From Herpetosiphon llansteffanensis (GTDB taxonomy: Bacteria; Chloroflexota; Chloroflexia; Chloroflexales; Herpetosiphonaceae), in contig NZ_PUBZ01000105.1 of the NCBI RefSeq assembly GCF_003205875.1, positions 1-48,562 of the forward strand: 48,562 bases of DNA, in the 5' to 3' direction. The translations under genes and the position numbers were made by a program. The first letter of the stretch is position 1. The number at the start of each line of letters is the position of its first letter. The notes under the pieces are model-generated. The model was not told the DNA's origin and made no database searches. It saw only the letters and a program-made list of their open reading frames with translations. Below are positions 1 through 8,672 of this stretch, one piece after another.

Positions 1-43
1 CCCCTGACCCCCGACCCCCATTTGCCCAATACAGAGGTAGCCC

Positions 44-799
44 ATGAGCGATAACGAATCAGAGCAACCGCTAGCGCTTGAGCTGGCAACGATCTTGCAA
101 GTGCTGCGCGATGGCCGGATCGAATTGCAGGGCTTATTGCCATGGAGCAGTAACTATACCTTTTTAGTTGAAGTCCATGCCGATGACCCAAGCGAGCTGG
201 TGCTAGGGGCGGTCTATAAACCCCAACGTGGCGAGAACCCGCTCTGGGATTTCCCGCAGGGCACGTTGTACAAACGCGAGGCAGCGGCCTTTATGATTAG
301 CCATGCCTTGGGCTGGCATTTGGTGCCGCCAACCGTTACCCGCCAAGGCCCCCACGGCGTTGGCTCGGTGCAATTGCTGATTCACGCCGATTACGAGCAG
401 CATTTTTTTACCTTGAAAGAAGGCCACGAACGCGATTTTCAACGCATGGCTTTATTCGATATTGTGATCAACAACGCCGATCGCAAGGGTGGCCATGTGC
501 TCGTCGATGATGATCAGCGGATTTGGGCGATTGATCATGGCATCTGCTTTCACGATGAATATAAGTTGCGCACGGTGATTTGGGATTGGGTGGGCGAGGA
601 TATTCCTGCCGAGGATTTAGCCGACCTCAAGCAATTAGCCCAAGATTTGGAGCCAGATAGCAGCCTGACCGAAGCACTCAACGCCATGCTCTATCCCCGT
701 GAAATCAAAGCCATGCGCCAACGGCTCAGCCGCCTGATCAGCAATGCCAAATTCCCCGCTTCGTATGGGCAGCGCTCAATTCCGTGGCCGCCCGTGTAG
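44..799 (+). CDS. SCO1664-type protein with PI3/PI4-kinase-like fold
   Basis: A 251-residue soluble protein that I recognise as the SCO1664 family of actinobacteria and Chloroflexota. Residues match a PI3/4-kinase or HipA-like nucleotide-binding fold: AVYKPQRGE (K59) as the ATP-contacting lysine, E79 in the following helix, NNADRKGGH (N144-H151) as a catalytic-loop equivalent and IDHG (D164) as the metal-binding DxG equivalent. No signal peptide or membrane segment is seen. The ATG is preceded by AGAGGTAG. In actinobacteria this family usually sits beside a phosphoglycerate-mutase-like gene and a DUF3090 gene; if those exist here they lie upstream of the window. The substrate is unknown. Family assignment is fairly sure; kinase activity is inferred only from motif retention. 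Confidence 0.75.
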   Translation: MSDNESEQPLALELATILQVLRDGRIELQGLLPWSSNYTFLVEVHADDPSELVLGAVYKPQRGENPLWDFPQGTLYKREAAAFMISHALGWHLVPPTVTRQGPHGVGSVQLLIHADYEQHFFTLKEGHERDFQRMALFDIVINNADRKGGHVLVDDDQRIWAIDHGICFHDEYKLRTVIWDWVGEDIPAEDLADLKQLAQDLEPDSSLTEALNAMLYPREIKAMRQRLSRLISNAKFPASYGQRSIPWPPV

Positions 800-815
800 A
801 CAAGGATGTCCATCT

Positions 816-1610
816 ATGGATTTGCTCGATGCGATTCGTTCGCGCCGCACCACCAATGGCCCATTTGAAGATCGCCCGCTCGACCCAGCCCATGTGCGGA
901 CTATTTTGGAGATGGCAGCCTGTGCACCTTCGCACTTCAATTCGCAGCCATGGCGCTTTGTCGTCATCCAAGATCAGGCGACACGCATGCAACTCGCCGA
1001 TATTGCTGGCGAATCGATGCAGAAATTAATGGCTGGTGGCCGCTTCTGGCAACGCTATCGCAAATATTTTCGCTTCTCCAAAAAGGAAGTCGATCAACGA
1101 GGCGATGGCATTTTGATCGACAATCTGCCAGCAGTGCTTAAACCGTTTGCCAAATATATTTTTACCGAGCGTGGCGGCGAGTTGATGGCCAAATTTCAAG
1201 TGCCCAAAGTGCTTGGCAAGGATGCCCGCAAGTTGGTGGCTGGCTCGCCCTTGATTTTGGGCATTACACTGGATAAAAGCGAATACAAGCCCGACGATCT
1301 TTCCGGCATGTACTCGTTGCTTTCGTTGGGCGCAGTGATGCAAACGATTTGGCTAACCGCCACATCACTTGGCATTGGCATGCAGTTTATTTCGACTCCG
1401 ATGGAAGTTGAAGGTCAGTGGGAGAAAATCACCAAGTTGTTGCAGATTCCCGAGGAACACAGTTTGATGGTGCTGTATCGTTTGGGCTACATTCCCCAAG
1501 CAGCCGATCGCCCAACGATCGATTGGACCTCATCGCAGCGCAAACGCACCGCAGCCTTGGCCTATGCCAACCGTTGGGACGAACCATTTGAGCCAACAAA
1601 CGACGCTTAA
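816..1610 (+). CDS. Nitroreductase family protein
   Basis: A 264-residue FMN-dependent nitroreductase-fold protein, probably an NAD(P)H oxidoreductase of unknown substrate. The N-terminus shows the family pattern: AIRSRRTTNGPF (FMN phosphate-binding arginines) followed by CAPSHFNSQPWRF. The middle 60 residues hold an insert rich in Phe, Arg and Lys (RFWQRYRKYFRFSKKE), as in the longer members. The C-terminal half has GAVMQTIWLTATSLGIGMQ, the second FMN-contact helix, and the GYIP turn. The frame opens further upstream, but the ATG at 816 sits 7 nt after AAGGATG and gives the normal family N-terminus. It starts 16 nt after the preceding gene, so the two may be co-transcribed. Its stop shares TTAA with the converging gene. 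Confidence 0.85.
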   Translation: MDLLDAIRSRRTTNGPFEDRPLDPAHVRTILEMAACAPSHFNSQPWRFVVIQDQATRMQLADIAGESMQKLMAGGRFWQRYRKYFRFSKKEVDQRGDGILIDNLPAVLKPFAKYIFTERGGELMAKFQVPKVLGKDARKLVAGSPLILGITLDKSEYKPDDLSGMYSLLSLGAVMQTIWLTATSLGIGMQFISTPMEVEGQWEKITKLLQIPEEHSLMVLYRLGYIPQAADRPTIDWTSSQRKRTAALAYANRWDEPFEPTNDA

Positions 1611-2692
1611 TTGTAGCTATGAATCCGTTGCAGGCCTTCTTGCAAGGTCGCCGAGGTGCTGATTGTATCCAATTCTAGCCCCAACGAAACCATGGCTTGG
1701 GCAACTTCTGGGCGCACGCCAACCAGCATGGTTTCTGCACCGAGCAAGCGTACCGCCCGCACGACGCTAATAAAACCTTGGGCAACTTGGCTATCGACCA
1801 CCACAACCCCGGTAATATCTAGCACCAAATGTTTGATCGATTGACGCTGCACCGCTTGTAAGGCATTCTCTTGCAGGCGGCTAAGCCGTTCACTATCAAG
1901 CGCCCCAACCAGTGGCATCACCAACACTTTGGCCGCCACTGGCAATACCGGCACGCTCATTTCGCGAATCACTTCGCGTTGCTGCTCAATCTCATCAAGC
2001 AGTCGTTCTTGGGTGCTAGCGCGTTCTTGCAACTTTACCAGCGCCGTTTCAAGGTCAGCAGTGCGCTCATGGACCTGTTTTTCGAGCGAGGCATTAAGTT
2101 CGGCCAATTGACGAGCATTTTGCTCGATGGTGCGTTGGCCTGCCGAAACAGCATCAAACGCCCCGACCGTAATTCTGCTGTTCACAAAGCTAATAATTGC
2201 GCCGATAAACGTCATGAGGAGGGCGTGGGTTAATACGCCGCCAGTTGTAGCTACTTGCTGCGTCGTAGGAAAACTCAATTCCAAAACGGCGATCATCGCC
2301 CAGATGCCAGCCAAAACAGCCAGAATTTGCCATGGCCGCAGCACAACCCCAGCAATCAAGACCGGAATCAGCAAATAGGCCAAGGTATAGCCACTTTCAC
2401 CACGCAACATCATGGGAATCGAGACGATGAAGGCCGTTGCGATCACCACAATCCAACCAGCAAACGCCACTTTGCCGCGCCGCGCCAATGGAACGACGAC
2501 CAGGGTCAAGATAATACCTAAGCCTAAAGCCGCACCTGAGGTTAATGGCTTGGGATTGAAGATTAATGAAGGCAGGGCAATCACCGCAATCACAAAAATT
2601 GCACACATCACGCTGATGATAATTTGGCCACGTCGCCGCACATCTTCAAGCGGATGATCAACCTGAGCTAACCACGCTAGTAATGCTTTCAT
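1607..2692 (-). CDS. Membrane-anchored STAS-domain regulator (RsbR-like)
   Basis: A 361-residue protein with six hydrophobic segments (about 24-45, 52-70, 75-94, 102-118, 121-139, 152-172), a charged coiled coil (about 185-245) and a C-terminal STAS domain (about 246-358). The STAS part resembles RsbR/RsbS-type stressosome antagonists: MSVPVLPVAAKVLVMPLVG, then DITGVVVVDSQVA, where the Ser after Asp stands at the usual phosphorylation site (Thr or Ser in relatives). The role is probably signalling, coupling a membrane sensor to an anti-sigma or kinase partner. No partner kinase lies nearby. The ATG follows an AAAGGG site. The stop codon overlaps that of the converging nitroreductase gene. Domain calls are sure; the signal is unknown. 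Confidence 0.8.
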   Translation of the reverse strand: MKALLAWLAQVDHPLEDVRRRGQIIISVMCAIFVIAVIALPSLIFNPKPLTSGAALGLGIILTLVVVPLARRGKVAFAGWIVVIATAFIVSIPMMLRGESGYTLAYLLIPVLIAGVVLRPWQILAVLAGIWAMIAVLELSFPTTQQVATTGGVLTHALLMTFIGAIISFVNSRITVGAFDAVSAGQRTIEQNARQLAELNASLEKQVHERTADLETALVKLQERASTQERLLDEIEQQREVIREMSVPVLPVAAKVLVMPLVGALDSERLSRLQENALQAVQRQSIKHLVLDITGVVVVDSQVAQGFISVVRAVRLLGAETMLVGVRPEVAQAMVSLGLELDTISTSATLQEGLQRIHSYN

Positions 2693-2902
2693 GAAAAAAC
2701 CCTTTTTGGCTTAATCGGCTAAGCTATTAATTATTGCATCGTCGGAGGAATAACAAGTTGCCCTACTATACCCTAGCCTATTCATGCACGCAAACAGACA
2801 ACGGTACTAGGCCTAAGCTGTTTTCCATAGTACTTCTATGTAATTTATTAATTTAGCTTTAATTAAATGTTGGGATTTACTAGCAATGTAATTGTTAAAA
2901 AA

Positions 2903-4573
2903 TTAACTCAGCAATAGTTGATTATCGTTAGCATCAATCGCCATAATAAAATTGATTTGGCTGCAACTAAACCGCCGCGCTGCCGCCATCAACCAACGAT
3001 CAGCGTGCTCGCTCAAGGCTGCTTGGGCATGCTCAATTAATAATGCCAATTCGAACGCTCGGCCAACGGTCAATGCCCAACGGCGTGCACCCATTTCAGC
3101 AGCAGCCCGATCAAGCGTGCTCTCAGCCAGCCATTGCTCACAATGATCGAGCGCAGTTTGGGCCACGTCAATCGCTTGGCTCAGGCTCGGATCATGGACA
3201 TTGCTCAGCCACAGGTTGACTTGCTCACGCAAACTTGGCCAAATGCCTGGATCTTCGCTGATGGCGCGCAAACTATCGAGCGCCAAAACATTCGTCGTGC
3301 CTTCCCAAATCGACAGCACCTGCGCATCGCGCACGAGGCTTGGCAAGCCAGTATCTTCAACATAGCCAGCGCCACCAAAACTCTCAACAATTTCGCTGGT
3401 ATGCTGGACTGCTTGGCGGGCAGTGGTTAATTTGGTAATTGAGGTTAATAATCTTAATAATTGACGTTGTTGGGGTGTGCTACGGCCAACTTCATCCAAG
3501 CCCAGCAATTCGATTAAATAGAAAGTCAGCAGGAACGCGCCAGCATATTCGGCCTGCAAGCCAGCCAAGGTATCGATATGCAGCGGTTTTTGATTGAGCA
3601 GCGAGCCAAAAGCAAAGCGTTTTTGGGCGTAATCTTGGGCTAGCGCCATGCCGCGGCGCATAAAACCGACCGCAGAAACGCTGTTCCAAGTGCGGGTAAT
3701 TTGCAACATTGGCACAATCGAACGCACGCCATCCTGCAAGCCAACAACCGGAATTGCAGGCGTGCCAAGCAGATTCAGCTCAGCCGTCGGCACTTTGCGG
3801 GTTCCCAATTTATCCTTGAGCCGATTGACTTCGATCTGATTGAGCCGCCCATGTTGGTCGCGAGTTTCGACATAAAACAAGGCCAAACCACGCCCGCCAG
3901 CGGGATTGCCCTCAGGCCGTGCCAAGGTCAAGGCCATTTGCGAGGTTGTGGCCGAGCTAAACCACTTGCGGCCATACAAGCGCCATGTGCCATCGCTATC
4001 CTGACGGGCAATCGTTTCCGAAAGCCCAACATCCGAGCCACCAGTCGATTCAGTCATCCACTGGCCGCTAGTCCAAAATTGCTTGGGGTCGCGGCTGGTC
4101 AAATGGGGAATGGCGCGTTCAATCAAGGCCTGATTGCCCGATTGAAGCAAGGTGCGAGCTGCACCATCGGTCATGGCCAAGGGGCAGCTATAAACATCAC
4201 TCGAAGGGTGGAAGAGATAGGCCAAGGCAAATTGGCAGGTACGCGAATATTCGTGGAATGTTTGCTCGTAGCCTGTTGCGATCAAACCATACTGGGCAGC
4301 GATCTGCTCGGCGCGTTGCCAGAGCGGAGTCAATTCAATCTGATCGATACGTTCGCCCCAGGCATTCCACTGGGTCAATTCAGGCTCATTCAAACGATCA
4401 GCCAATTGCAATTGATACAATTCATTGGCTGCTAAATCGCCCATTTCGTGCAGCACAGGGCTGATTTGGGCTAAAACATTGGCGGGCAAACGGCGGCGCA
4501 GATACAATTGCAGCAGGCGATCGCTTGTATATTGATTGTTGAGCTGTGGTGCTGGCTGATTAAAGGGTGGCAT
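2903..4573 (-). CDS. Acyl-CoA dehydrogenase, AidB-like
   Basis: A 556-residue flavoprotein of the AidB branch of acyl-CoA dehydrogenases (E. coli AidB, an alkylation-response protein, is of similar length). Seen: an N-terminal helical part with YEQTFHEYSR, the mid-domain motif WMTESTGGSDVGLSETIA (FAD and substrate contacts), WKLYG-like beta strand WRLYGRKWFSSA, a C-terminal helical domain with KRFAFGSLL, ESFGGAGYVEDTG and WEGTTNVLALDSLRA, where the Glu in WEG is the usual catalytic base. The ATG at 4573 is preferred over an upstream TTG because GGGAG lies 7 nt before it. It is probably monocistronic. Whether it acts in DNA-alkylation response or in acyl or nitroalkane oxidation cannot be told from sequence. 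Confidence 0.85.
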   Translation of the reverse strand: MPPFNQPAPQLNNQYTSDRLLQLYLRRRLPANVLAQISPVLHEMGDLAANELYQLQLADRLNEPELTQWNAWGERIDQIELTPLWQRAEQIAAQYGLIATGYEQTFHEYSRTCQFALAYLFHPSSDVYSCPLAMTDGAARTLLQSGNQALIERAIPHLTSRDPKQFWTSGQWMTESTGGSDVGLSETIARQDSDGTWRLYGRKWFSSATTSQMALTLARPEGNPAGGRGLALFYVETRDQHGRLNQIEVNRLKDKLGTRKVPTAELNLLGTPAIPVVGLQDGVRSIVPMLQITRTWNSVSAVGFMRRGMALAQDYAQKRFAFGSLLNQKPLHIDTLAGLQAEYAGAFLLTFYLIELLGLDEVGRSTPQQRQLLRLLTSITKLTTARQAVQHTSEIVESFGGAGYVEDTGLPSLVRDAQVLSIWEGTTNVLALDSLRAISEDPGIWPSLREQVNLWLSNVHDPSLSQAIDVAQTALDHCEQWLAESTLDRAAAEMGARRWALTVGRAFELALLIEHAQAALSEHADRWLMAAARRFSCSQINFIMAIDANDNQLLLS

Positions 4574-4636
4574 CGTTGCAACTCCCAAAGATTAATAAAA
4601 CCAACGGTTGCAGCTATTATAGCGCTCAAAGCAGAG

Positions 4637-4775
4637 GCTATGGGCTATGGGCTTTTGGCTATGGGCTATCTGTACTGGTTCATCACATGAACTCCTTGCT
4701 TTTCCACCCTTCCGTCCCGCCAGCGGGAAACGCAGGGGGCTTTCATCCCCCTGCACCCCCTAATATTCGTTTTGG
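4637..4775 (+). repeat. Dispersed palindromic element, copy A1
   Basis: This non-coding gap (4574-4855) holds tandem GGCTATGGGCTATGGGC units (4637-4669), then the edge TGTACTGGTTCATCAC (4671-4686), then a core of two hairpins: CCCGC-CA-GCGGG and GCAGGGGG-CTTTCAT-CCCCCTGC. The core from TTTTCCACCC (about 4700) to CACCCCCT (about 4771) recurs inverted, nearly identical, at 33736-33797 with the same edge sequence. It looks like a small non-autonomous (MITE- or REP-like) element. The rest of the gap ends in C-rich CCAATCCCC repeats. Confidence 0.75.
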
Positions 4776-4855
4776 GGATTGTTATTTTTCTTCGAAATTC
4801 CCCTTCGCGGTTAATACTTAACCAATCCCCAATCCCCAACAACCAATCCCCACCA

Positions 4856-7534
4856 TCACCCAAGCTTGAGCAACGCAGCCAGCGCCTGCATGCCAGCAGG
4901 ATGGGCTAACAATAGCTCATGGGCCAATTGATCGTCAGGGCTGAGTTCGTCGCTGATCGTCACTTCACCTTCTGGCAAGCGTTGTTGATCGTGCATCCAA
5001 TTTGGTTGCCAGTTGCCAAGCCCAGCCACATTTGGCGGAAAGACCAAGGCAGCTTCTTTGATCAACGGCTCCAAAATCGTTGCGTTGCGCCGCAATTGCA
5101 GAATAAAGCCAGGCAACCATGGAATCAGCACCGAATCGGGCACGACGCGGAAAATATGGCTCAACAACTCAACCACAAACAAGGCAATCCGTGGAGCGAA
5201 TTTCAAGGCCAAAATAAAGCCATTCAGGTAAGCCGGCAGCCCTTGCAAACTAAGCGAATCTTCGGTGAGATGCGCGAAAAACTCGCGCATTGATTGAATA
5301 CTGCGCCGATTGAGCAGCCACTCGGCGACCCACAACAAGCCAAGCTTATCGGGGGCAACCTCGCCCTTGCCAGCCAAGTCAACGCTAATCAGCAATTCGC
5401 TGCGCTGGCAGCCAACCGATAAGGCCAAACTTTCGAGCGAAAAGATAAAGCCCAACATGCCAGCAACCGCTTCTGGCGTTGTGCCACGATCGGCGATGGC
5501 CTGCGGCAGCAACGAGGCGTAATGGCTGTAGCCTGTTGCCACAAACGATTCGAGCCAAACCGCCAAGCCCTGCGGCGTGGTGCGATAATATTGCACCAAA
5601 TGGCGAGCGCGGTCGAAAATATCCGGCGCATCTTGCACCCCAGTTTCTTGGATGAGCAAGGCACGGCTGTGAAAACCCAATTCTTCGGTGAAGCGTGGGC
5701 TACGCAAATACATTAGGCTGGCTTCGGCGGTGTGCAGGGCTTTGGCTGCGGTCGCATCATCGCCAAAAGCGCGTTGGCGCATACGCTGCTCAAGCACTTG
5801 CTCCAGCGTAATGCCTTCGTAGCCAAGCTGAATCACATCGCGTTGATATTTGCCAATCCGAATCTCCCACGATTCTTGCACTGGTTTGCTGCCAAGTTTG
5901 CGCTCGCCAATGATTGGCTGAACTACATAATTGCCCAACAAATAATTCAAGCGCCACAATAATTCTGAGCTATCAAGCAAATCGGGGCGTTGGCTAAAAT
6001 CCATCAAGGCGCGTTGGTTGGTTTTGGCATACAGGTTGATATTCAACGGAGCCAAGCGGTCATAGATATTTTTGGCCAACGGCGGCAACGATTCATAACC
6101 AACCGTGCCAACCCGATCGCCGCCCAACAACACGCGGCACAATTGGCTAATATTGCGTTTGCGTGGCGTACGATCTTTTTCCAAACAGGTAATCGCCGCA
6201 TCTTGAAAATCGTAGGGCGAAGGCTGATAGCGATTGCGAATATTGGCCAACAAATACGAGGTTTCGTAAATTGCAATCGAATCGGCGGTGCTGGCTAAAT
6301 AGCCATTTTCACGCGCCAAGGCCACGATGCGAGCACACCAATCGAGCAATTGCTCATGGTCGGCTTCGGCAACTTCGGGCGGCTGCTGCAAAAAGTTGGC
6401 CAACGCCTGCGGATTGTGGGGTTCGTTTGCGGCAACTGGTGCTTTGGCGCGGCTTGGCTTGGCAGCTTTTTGATCTTTGCCCAGCTGAAATGACTTAACT
6501 TGGCCAGCTTTGAGGCTTTTGCGCCATGTCGATTCGGCCAAGGCAATCGTGCCTGGTGGATGATTGAATTGCTGTTCAATCGCCACGAAGCTTGATGGAA
6601 TCAGGCCAAATAGCCATTGGGTAGCGCTTTTAGCGGGCATGTCGGCCCATTGCTCAGCATTGTTGGTGCCAAATTCAGCCACATCGCTAGCCAAGTGCGC
6701 TGCCCCACAGATATACAACGCATCAGCAGGATCGATCGCATGCTCAGCCAAATGTTGCTTGATCCGCGTCCACATATAGCGTTCACGCAGCCGATCGTTG
6801 ATCACATCCTGCGGTTTGCGGCCAAGTTGGTGAATCAGGCTGCCAACCAAGGTCATCACTTGGCGATAGGTCGAATAATCGGCGTGCAAAATCACCCGCT
6901 CGACATATTGCTCCCACCATTCGGTAAAATGGCGCGAGTTGGAGTTTTGCAGCAAATAATGCAAAAAGTCGTCGAAGGTTGGCTCAAGTGTGCCAATCGT
7001 CACGCCAATTGATTTGCCATGAAGCTGAGCGGCCTCATCATCGTCGTCAGTTTCGTCTTCGTTGATAATCGGCACTGGTTGCCATTGAAACACGTAATCA
7101 ACTGGACGATCAACAAAAACCAACTGCGTTTCGGGGTGGGTCAAGGCATAGGCAATCGCCTGATATTCGGCAGACGATTCAGTCAAGGGCGCAATCACGC
7201 TAATTGGCAGCGCCTCTGCTGGCACCAACTCGCTTTCAGCAGCAAAGGCCTGAAATGCCACTGGCAATTTACAATCGCGCAAATGGCCAATCAATTCGAG
7301 CATATCCTCGCAAAGCTCGATGTAAATCACCTTGGGCTGCTTTTGGTGCAAACGCCGCACCAGTTGCAAGGCCGAAGCAGGCGAGTGATGCGCCACAGGA
7401 AAAAGATCAAGCGTTTCGTGTTCGGCGCGCTCAACATCGTGGGCCATGCGCTGAAGCAAGCTTTGCAAGGCGGCTGCATCCTCGGTAAAGGCCGCCGCCG
7501 TGGCATTTAATTGCTGGGTAAGTGAATCAAGCAT
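4856..7534 (-). CDS. DUF5682-like large protein of the MoxR-VWA-SWIM operon
   Basis: An 892-residue soluble protein, last gene of the five-gene operon. The N-terminal 300 residues resemble the TraB/ChaN-like start of DUF5682 proteins: LFPVAHHSPASALQLVRRL, then KVIYIELCEDMLELIGHL, PVAFQAF, QLVFVDRPVDYVFQW. The remainder is mostly alpha-helical, with a Lys/Ala/Pro-rich linker (about 350-375) between two parts. No membrane segment is seen. The N-terminal histidine and the acidic residues could be metal ligands, as in the TraB superfamily (inference). The gene begins 4 nt after the MoxR ATPase stop, with GAGGGG inside the end of that gene, so translation is coupled. E. coli yehM may be its counterpart. 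Function is unknown; its constant company suggests it is the substrate or effector of the MoxR-VWA pair. Confidence 0.75.
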   Translation of the reverse strand: MLDSLTQQLNATAAAFTEDAAALQSLLQRMAHDVERAEHETLDLFPVAHHSPASALQLVRRLHQKQPKVIYIELCEDMLELIGHLRDCKLPVAFQAFAAESELVPAEALPISVIAPLTESSAEYQAIAYALTHPETQLVFVDRPVDYVFQWQPVPIINEDETDDDDEAAQLHGKSIGVTIGTLEPTFDDFLHYLLQNSNSRHFTEWWEQYVERVILHADYSTYRQVMTLVGSLIHQLGRKPQDVINDRLRERYMWTRIKQHLAEHAIDPADALYICGAAHLASDVAEFGTNNAEQWADMPAKSATQWLFGLIPSSFVAIEQQFNHPPGTIALAESTWRKSLKAGQVKSFQLGKDQKAAKPSRAKAPVAANEPHNPQALANFLQQPPEVAEADHEQLLDWCARIVALARENGYLASTADSIAIYETSYLLANIRNRYQPSPYDFQDAAITCLEKDRTPRKRNISQLCRVLLGGDRVGTVGYESLPPLAKNIYDRLAPLNINLYAKTNQRALMDFSQRPDLLDSSELLWRLNYLLGNYVVQPIIGERKLGSKPVQESWEIRIGKYQRDVIQLGYEGITLEQVLEQRMRQRAFGDDATAAKALHTAEASLMYLRSPRFTEELGFHSRALLIQETGVQDAPDIFDRARHLVQYYRTTPQGLAVWLESFVATGYSHYASLLPQAIADRGTTPEAVAGMLGFIFSLESLALSVGCQRSELLISVDLAGKGEVAPDKLGLLWVAEWLLNRRSIQSMREFFAHLTEDSLSLQGLPAYLNGFILALKFAPRIALFVVELLSHIFRVVPDSVLIPWLPGFILQLRRNATILEPLIKEAALVFPPNVAGLGNWQPNWMHDQQRLPEGEVTISDELSPDDQLAHELLLAHPAGMQALAALLKLG

Positions 7535-7538
7535 TGGG

Positions 7539-8657
7539 TTACCCCTCGATGACCTTCATTGCATCCTGACCGCCAGCCATGAAATCGCGCCATTCGCCTT
7601 GATGTTTTTCGCTGTGCTTGGCCACCACGCTATGCCAGAATTTGTTCATCACCGAAATATCTTCTGGGCGGCGACGAATCAGCGTGCCAACCAACGAACG
7701 GCCAAGAATTTCAGGCGTTAGACGTTGCTCGCCAAAGTAGGTTGAATAGAGTACAGCATCTTCGAGCACGCCAATTTGTTCAGCGGTCGAGAGTGCCGAT
7801 TCGAGTTTGGCATCGTCGGAGCTAGCACTGGCGCTGGCTTCGCGCAAATCGGCGAAGGTTTGCAACAGCACATCGAGCAAGGTTGGCGATACATCAATGC
7901 GCACTTGTTGGCGTTCCAGCACTTCGGCGGTGCGGAATAGAATAATTTCGCGCTCTTGTTTTTTGTTGGTAACCACCGGAATATGCACAAAATTGAAGCG
8001 CCGTTTGAGCGCCGATGACAGATCGTTGACCCCACGGTCGCGGCTGTTGGCAGTGGCGATAATGTTGAAGCCTTGTTGGGCAAAGACCACATTTTGCTCG
8101 CGCAGCTCAGGAATCGAAATGTATTTTTCGCTCAAAATCGAAATTAGCGCATCTTGCACGTCGCTAGTACAGCGGGTCAATTCTTCAAAGCGGCCCATCG
8201 CCCCAAGCTGCATGCTGGTCATAATTGGCGAGGCAATCATCGACTCGCGCGATTGGCCAGCGGCAATCACCATGGCAATATTCCACGAATATTTAATTTG
8301 ATCTTCGGTTGTGCCCGCCGTGCCTTGTACCACATAGGTTGAATTGCCGCTGACTGCCGCCGCCAGCAATTCAGCCAACCAGCTTTTGCCAGTGCCTGGG
8401 TCGCCAATCAGCAGCAAGCCACGATCTGAGGCCAGCGTGACAATCGCCCGTTCGGCAATGCTGGGGTCGCCATACCATTTTTGGGCAATCTCGCGATCGA
8501 GTTTTTGGCCGGGCGTGCTGCCCAAGACGAAGGTGCGCACCATTTGCGGCGAAAGCAACCAGCGCGCCGGGCGTTGGCCAGTATCGCGTTCGGCCAAATA
8601 ACGCAATTCGTCGGCATATTTGAGTTCGGCAGGCAAGCGCAATAATGTATCTGACAT
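7539..8657 (-). CDS. MoxR-type AAA+ ATPase (YehL-like)
   Basis: A 372-residue AAA+ ATPase. Seen: Walker A GDPGTGKS (85-92), a MoxR-style Walker B region GRFEELTRC (155-163) in which E158/E159 replace the usual DE, the helix DVQDALISILSEK typical of the MoxR/YifB clade, sensor 1 NIIATANSRDRG (N204) and paired arginines R219/R220 as arginine finger. MoxR ATPases work with VWA partners as chaperones that insert metals or remodel complexes. The ATG at 8657 is chosen over an in-frame TTG because AGGAG lies 8 nt upstream. It follows the VWA gene by 15 nt and precedes the DUF5682-like gene by 4 nt. The likely counterpart is E. coli yehL. Confidence 0.9.
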   Translation of the reverse strand: MSDTLLRLPAELKYADELRYLAERDTGQRPARWLLSPQMVRTFVLGSTPGQKLDREIAQKWYGDPSIAERAIVTLASDRGLLLIGDPGTGKSWLAELLAAAVSGNSTYVVQGTAGTTEDQIKYSWNIAMVIAAGQSRESMIASPIMTSMQLGAMGRFEELTRCTSDVQDALISILSEKYISIPELREQNVVFAQQGFNIIATANSRDRGVNDLSSALKRRFNFVHIPVVTNKKQEREIILFRTAEVLERQQVRIDVSPTLLDVLLQTFADLREASASASSDDAKLESALSTAEQIGVLEDAVLYSTYFGEQRLTPEILGRSLVGTLIRRRPEDISVMNKFWHSVVAKHSEKHQGEWRDFMAGGQDAMKVIEG

Positions 8658-8672
8658 GAGCAAAACTCCTTA

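Noticed and set aside
3701-4435. Long open frame opposite the AidB-like gene
   Set aside because: Shadow of a well-supported coding frame; low-complexity protein without family features or a ribosome binding site.
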